In this document: positions 4,601 to 5,490 of the stretch, piece after piece
Numbering within the stretch: position 1 is the stretch's first letter
Layout of the letters: every line of letters begins with the position of its first letter
Assembly (NCBI GenBank): GCA_007122555.1
Contig: SKTL01000008.1
Coordinates: 1-5,490 of the forward strand
DNA length: 5,490 nucleotides
Reading direction: 5' to 3'
Source of the DNA: Thermomicrobiaceae bacterium
GTDB taxonomy: Bacteria; Chloroflexota; Chloroflexia; Thermomicrobiales; Thermomicrobiaceae
The notes under the pieces: generated by a model
Database searches by the model: none
The model's input: the letters and a program-made list of their open reading frames with translations, nothing else
Told to the model about the DNA's origin: nothing
Program-made: the position numbers and the translations under genes

Positions 4601-5490
4601 ATGAGCAACCCGCTACGACAGCTCGCCGACGTTGGCCAGAGCTTCTGGCTGGACAATCTAAGCCGAGAGTTGATTACGTCCGGCGAACTGCAGAAGTTAA
4701 TCGACGATGACGGCCTTCGCGGAATCACATCCAATCCGACAATCTTCGAAAAAGCGTTCTCGAGCGGGGACTCCTATGATCCGGAGATCGCCCGGCTCGC
4801 CGGTGCGGATCTCGCGGTTGACGAAGTGTTCGAAGAGATCGCGATCGCCGATATCCGCGACGCGGCGGACATGCTTCGCCCGGTCTATGATGAGACGGCC
4901 GGAGCCGATGGATTTGTCTCTCTCGAGCTGCCGCCATCGCTTGCCTACGACACGGACGGCTCGATTGCGGAAGCCAAACGGTTGTTTGGCGCAGTCGATC
5001 GTCCGAACGTGATGATCAAAGTTCCGGGAACGGCTGAAGGTCTGCCGGCGATCGAGACGCTCCTGACAGATGGCGTTAACGTCAACATCACTCTGCTCTT
5101 TTCGCTCGACGACTACGTGAACGTCGCCGATGCCTATCTGCGGGCGATGACCGCCCGTGTCGAAAGCAACCGCCCGCTAAACACGGTCGCCTCGGTGGCA
5201 AGCTTCTTCGTCAGTCGGGTCGATACCGAGGTCGATAGCCGGCTGCAACAGGTGATCGATTCAACCGACGATCAGGATGCTAGCCAGGCGGCGGAAGCAC
5301 TGATCGGCAAAGTCGCCATCGCCAATGCGCGGATCGCTTACCAGCGCTTCCGAGAGCGATTCACCGACGATCCGGAGTTCCAGAAGTTGCAGGAGCAGGG
5401 CGCGCAGATTCAGCGACCGCTCTGGGCAAGCACCAGCACCAAGAACCCGGATTACCCGGATACGCTGTATATCGAAGCGCTCATCGGTCC
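4601..5490 (+). CDS. tal: Transaldolase (C-terminus beyond window; possibly a transaldolase-phosphoglucose isomerase fusion)
   Basis: The first 296 codons are present and open to the window end. Transaldolase moves a three-carbon dihydroxyacetone unit from sedoheptulose 7-phosphate to glyceraldehyde 3-phosphate in the cytoplasmic non-oxidative pentose phosphate pathway. The signature GITSNPTIF is at 41-49 and the Schiff-base lysine is K140 in NVMIKVPGT (136-144). By family alignment from memory the other active-site residues are D18 (WLDNL), N45, E109 (SLEL), T164 (NITLLF) and S201 (ASFFVSR). LWASTSTKNPDYPDTLY at 274-290 is the usual late family motif. With all of these present the enzyme should be active. 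The N-terminus (NPLRQLADVGQSFWLD) recalls both stand-alone transaldolases of about 370 residues and longer fusions with a C-terminal glucose-6-phosphate isomerase; the window cannot separate them. The gene diverges from dnaA and has a strong ribosome site. Confidence 0.95.
   Translation, partial: MSNPLRQLADVGQSFWLDNLSRELITSGELQKLIDDDGLRGITSNPTIFEKAFSSGDSYDPEIARLAGADLAVDEVFEEIAIADIRDAADMLRPVYDETAGADGFVSLELPPSLAYDTDGSIAEAKRLFGAVDRPNVMIKVPGTAEGLPAIETLLTDGVNVNITLLFSLDDYVNVADAYLRAMTARVESNRPLNTVASVASFFVSRVDTEVDSRLQQVIDSTDDQDASQAAEALIGKVAIANARIAYQRFRERFTDDPEFQKLQEQGAQIQRPLWASTSTKNPDYPDTLYIEALIG

Overview
The window is moderately GC-rich bacterial chromosomal DNA holding five protein genes, two of them cut by the window edges. 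The gene set and protein styles (a class II HDAC-like amidohydrolase, a YqjF/DUF2071 protein, a DnaA with a short linker, and a transaldolase resembling the N-terminus of transaldolase/phosphoglucose isomerase fusions) would fit Chloroflexota, perhaps near Thermomicrobia. That placement is inference from remembered family resemblance, not a search. I see no insertion sequence, phage gene, CRISPR array, tRNA or rRNA.

Layout, left to right. (1) Positions 1-427, minus: the N-terminal part of a zinc-ribbon, single-membrane-span protein that runs off the left edge. (2) 428-598: a gap with a possible promoter for gene 1 and a hairpin at the end of gene 2. (3) 599-1732, minus: a complete histone-deacetylase-family zinc amidohydrolase with all catalytic residues. 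(4) 1733-1867: a divergent intergenic region. (5) 1868-2617, plus: a complete DUF2071/YqjF-family protein. (6) 2618-2632: a 15-bp convergent gap inside a terminator-like hairpin whose two arms contain the two facing stop codons. (7) 2633-4081, minus: complete dnaA. (8) 4082-4600: a 519-bp divergent intergenic region with no convincing gene, rich in inverted repeats, with candidate promoters for dnaA and the transaldolase. (9) 4601-5490, plus: a transaldolase running off the right edge.

Functionally this looks like a housekeeping region without one shared pathway. DnaA starts chromosome replication, transaldolase serves the non-oxidative pentose phosphate pathway, the HDAC-like enzyme removes acyl groups from amides, and the zinc-ribbon and DUF2071 proteins have no known role. 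Neighbours alternate in orientation, so most genes are probably transcribed singly; only the HDAC and zinc-ribbon genes are co-directional. The two most notable points are that dnaA is not beside dnaN/recF, with no recognisable DnaA boxes upstream, and that the dnaA-transaldolase spacer is dense with inverted repeats. I found no convincing evidence of a new multi-gene system.
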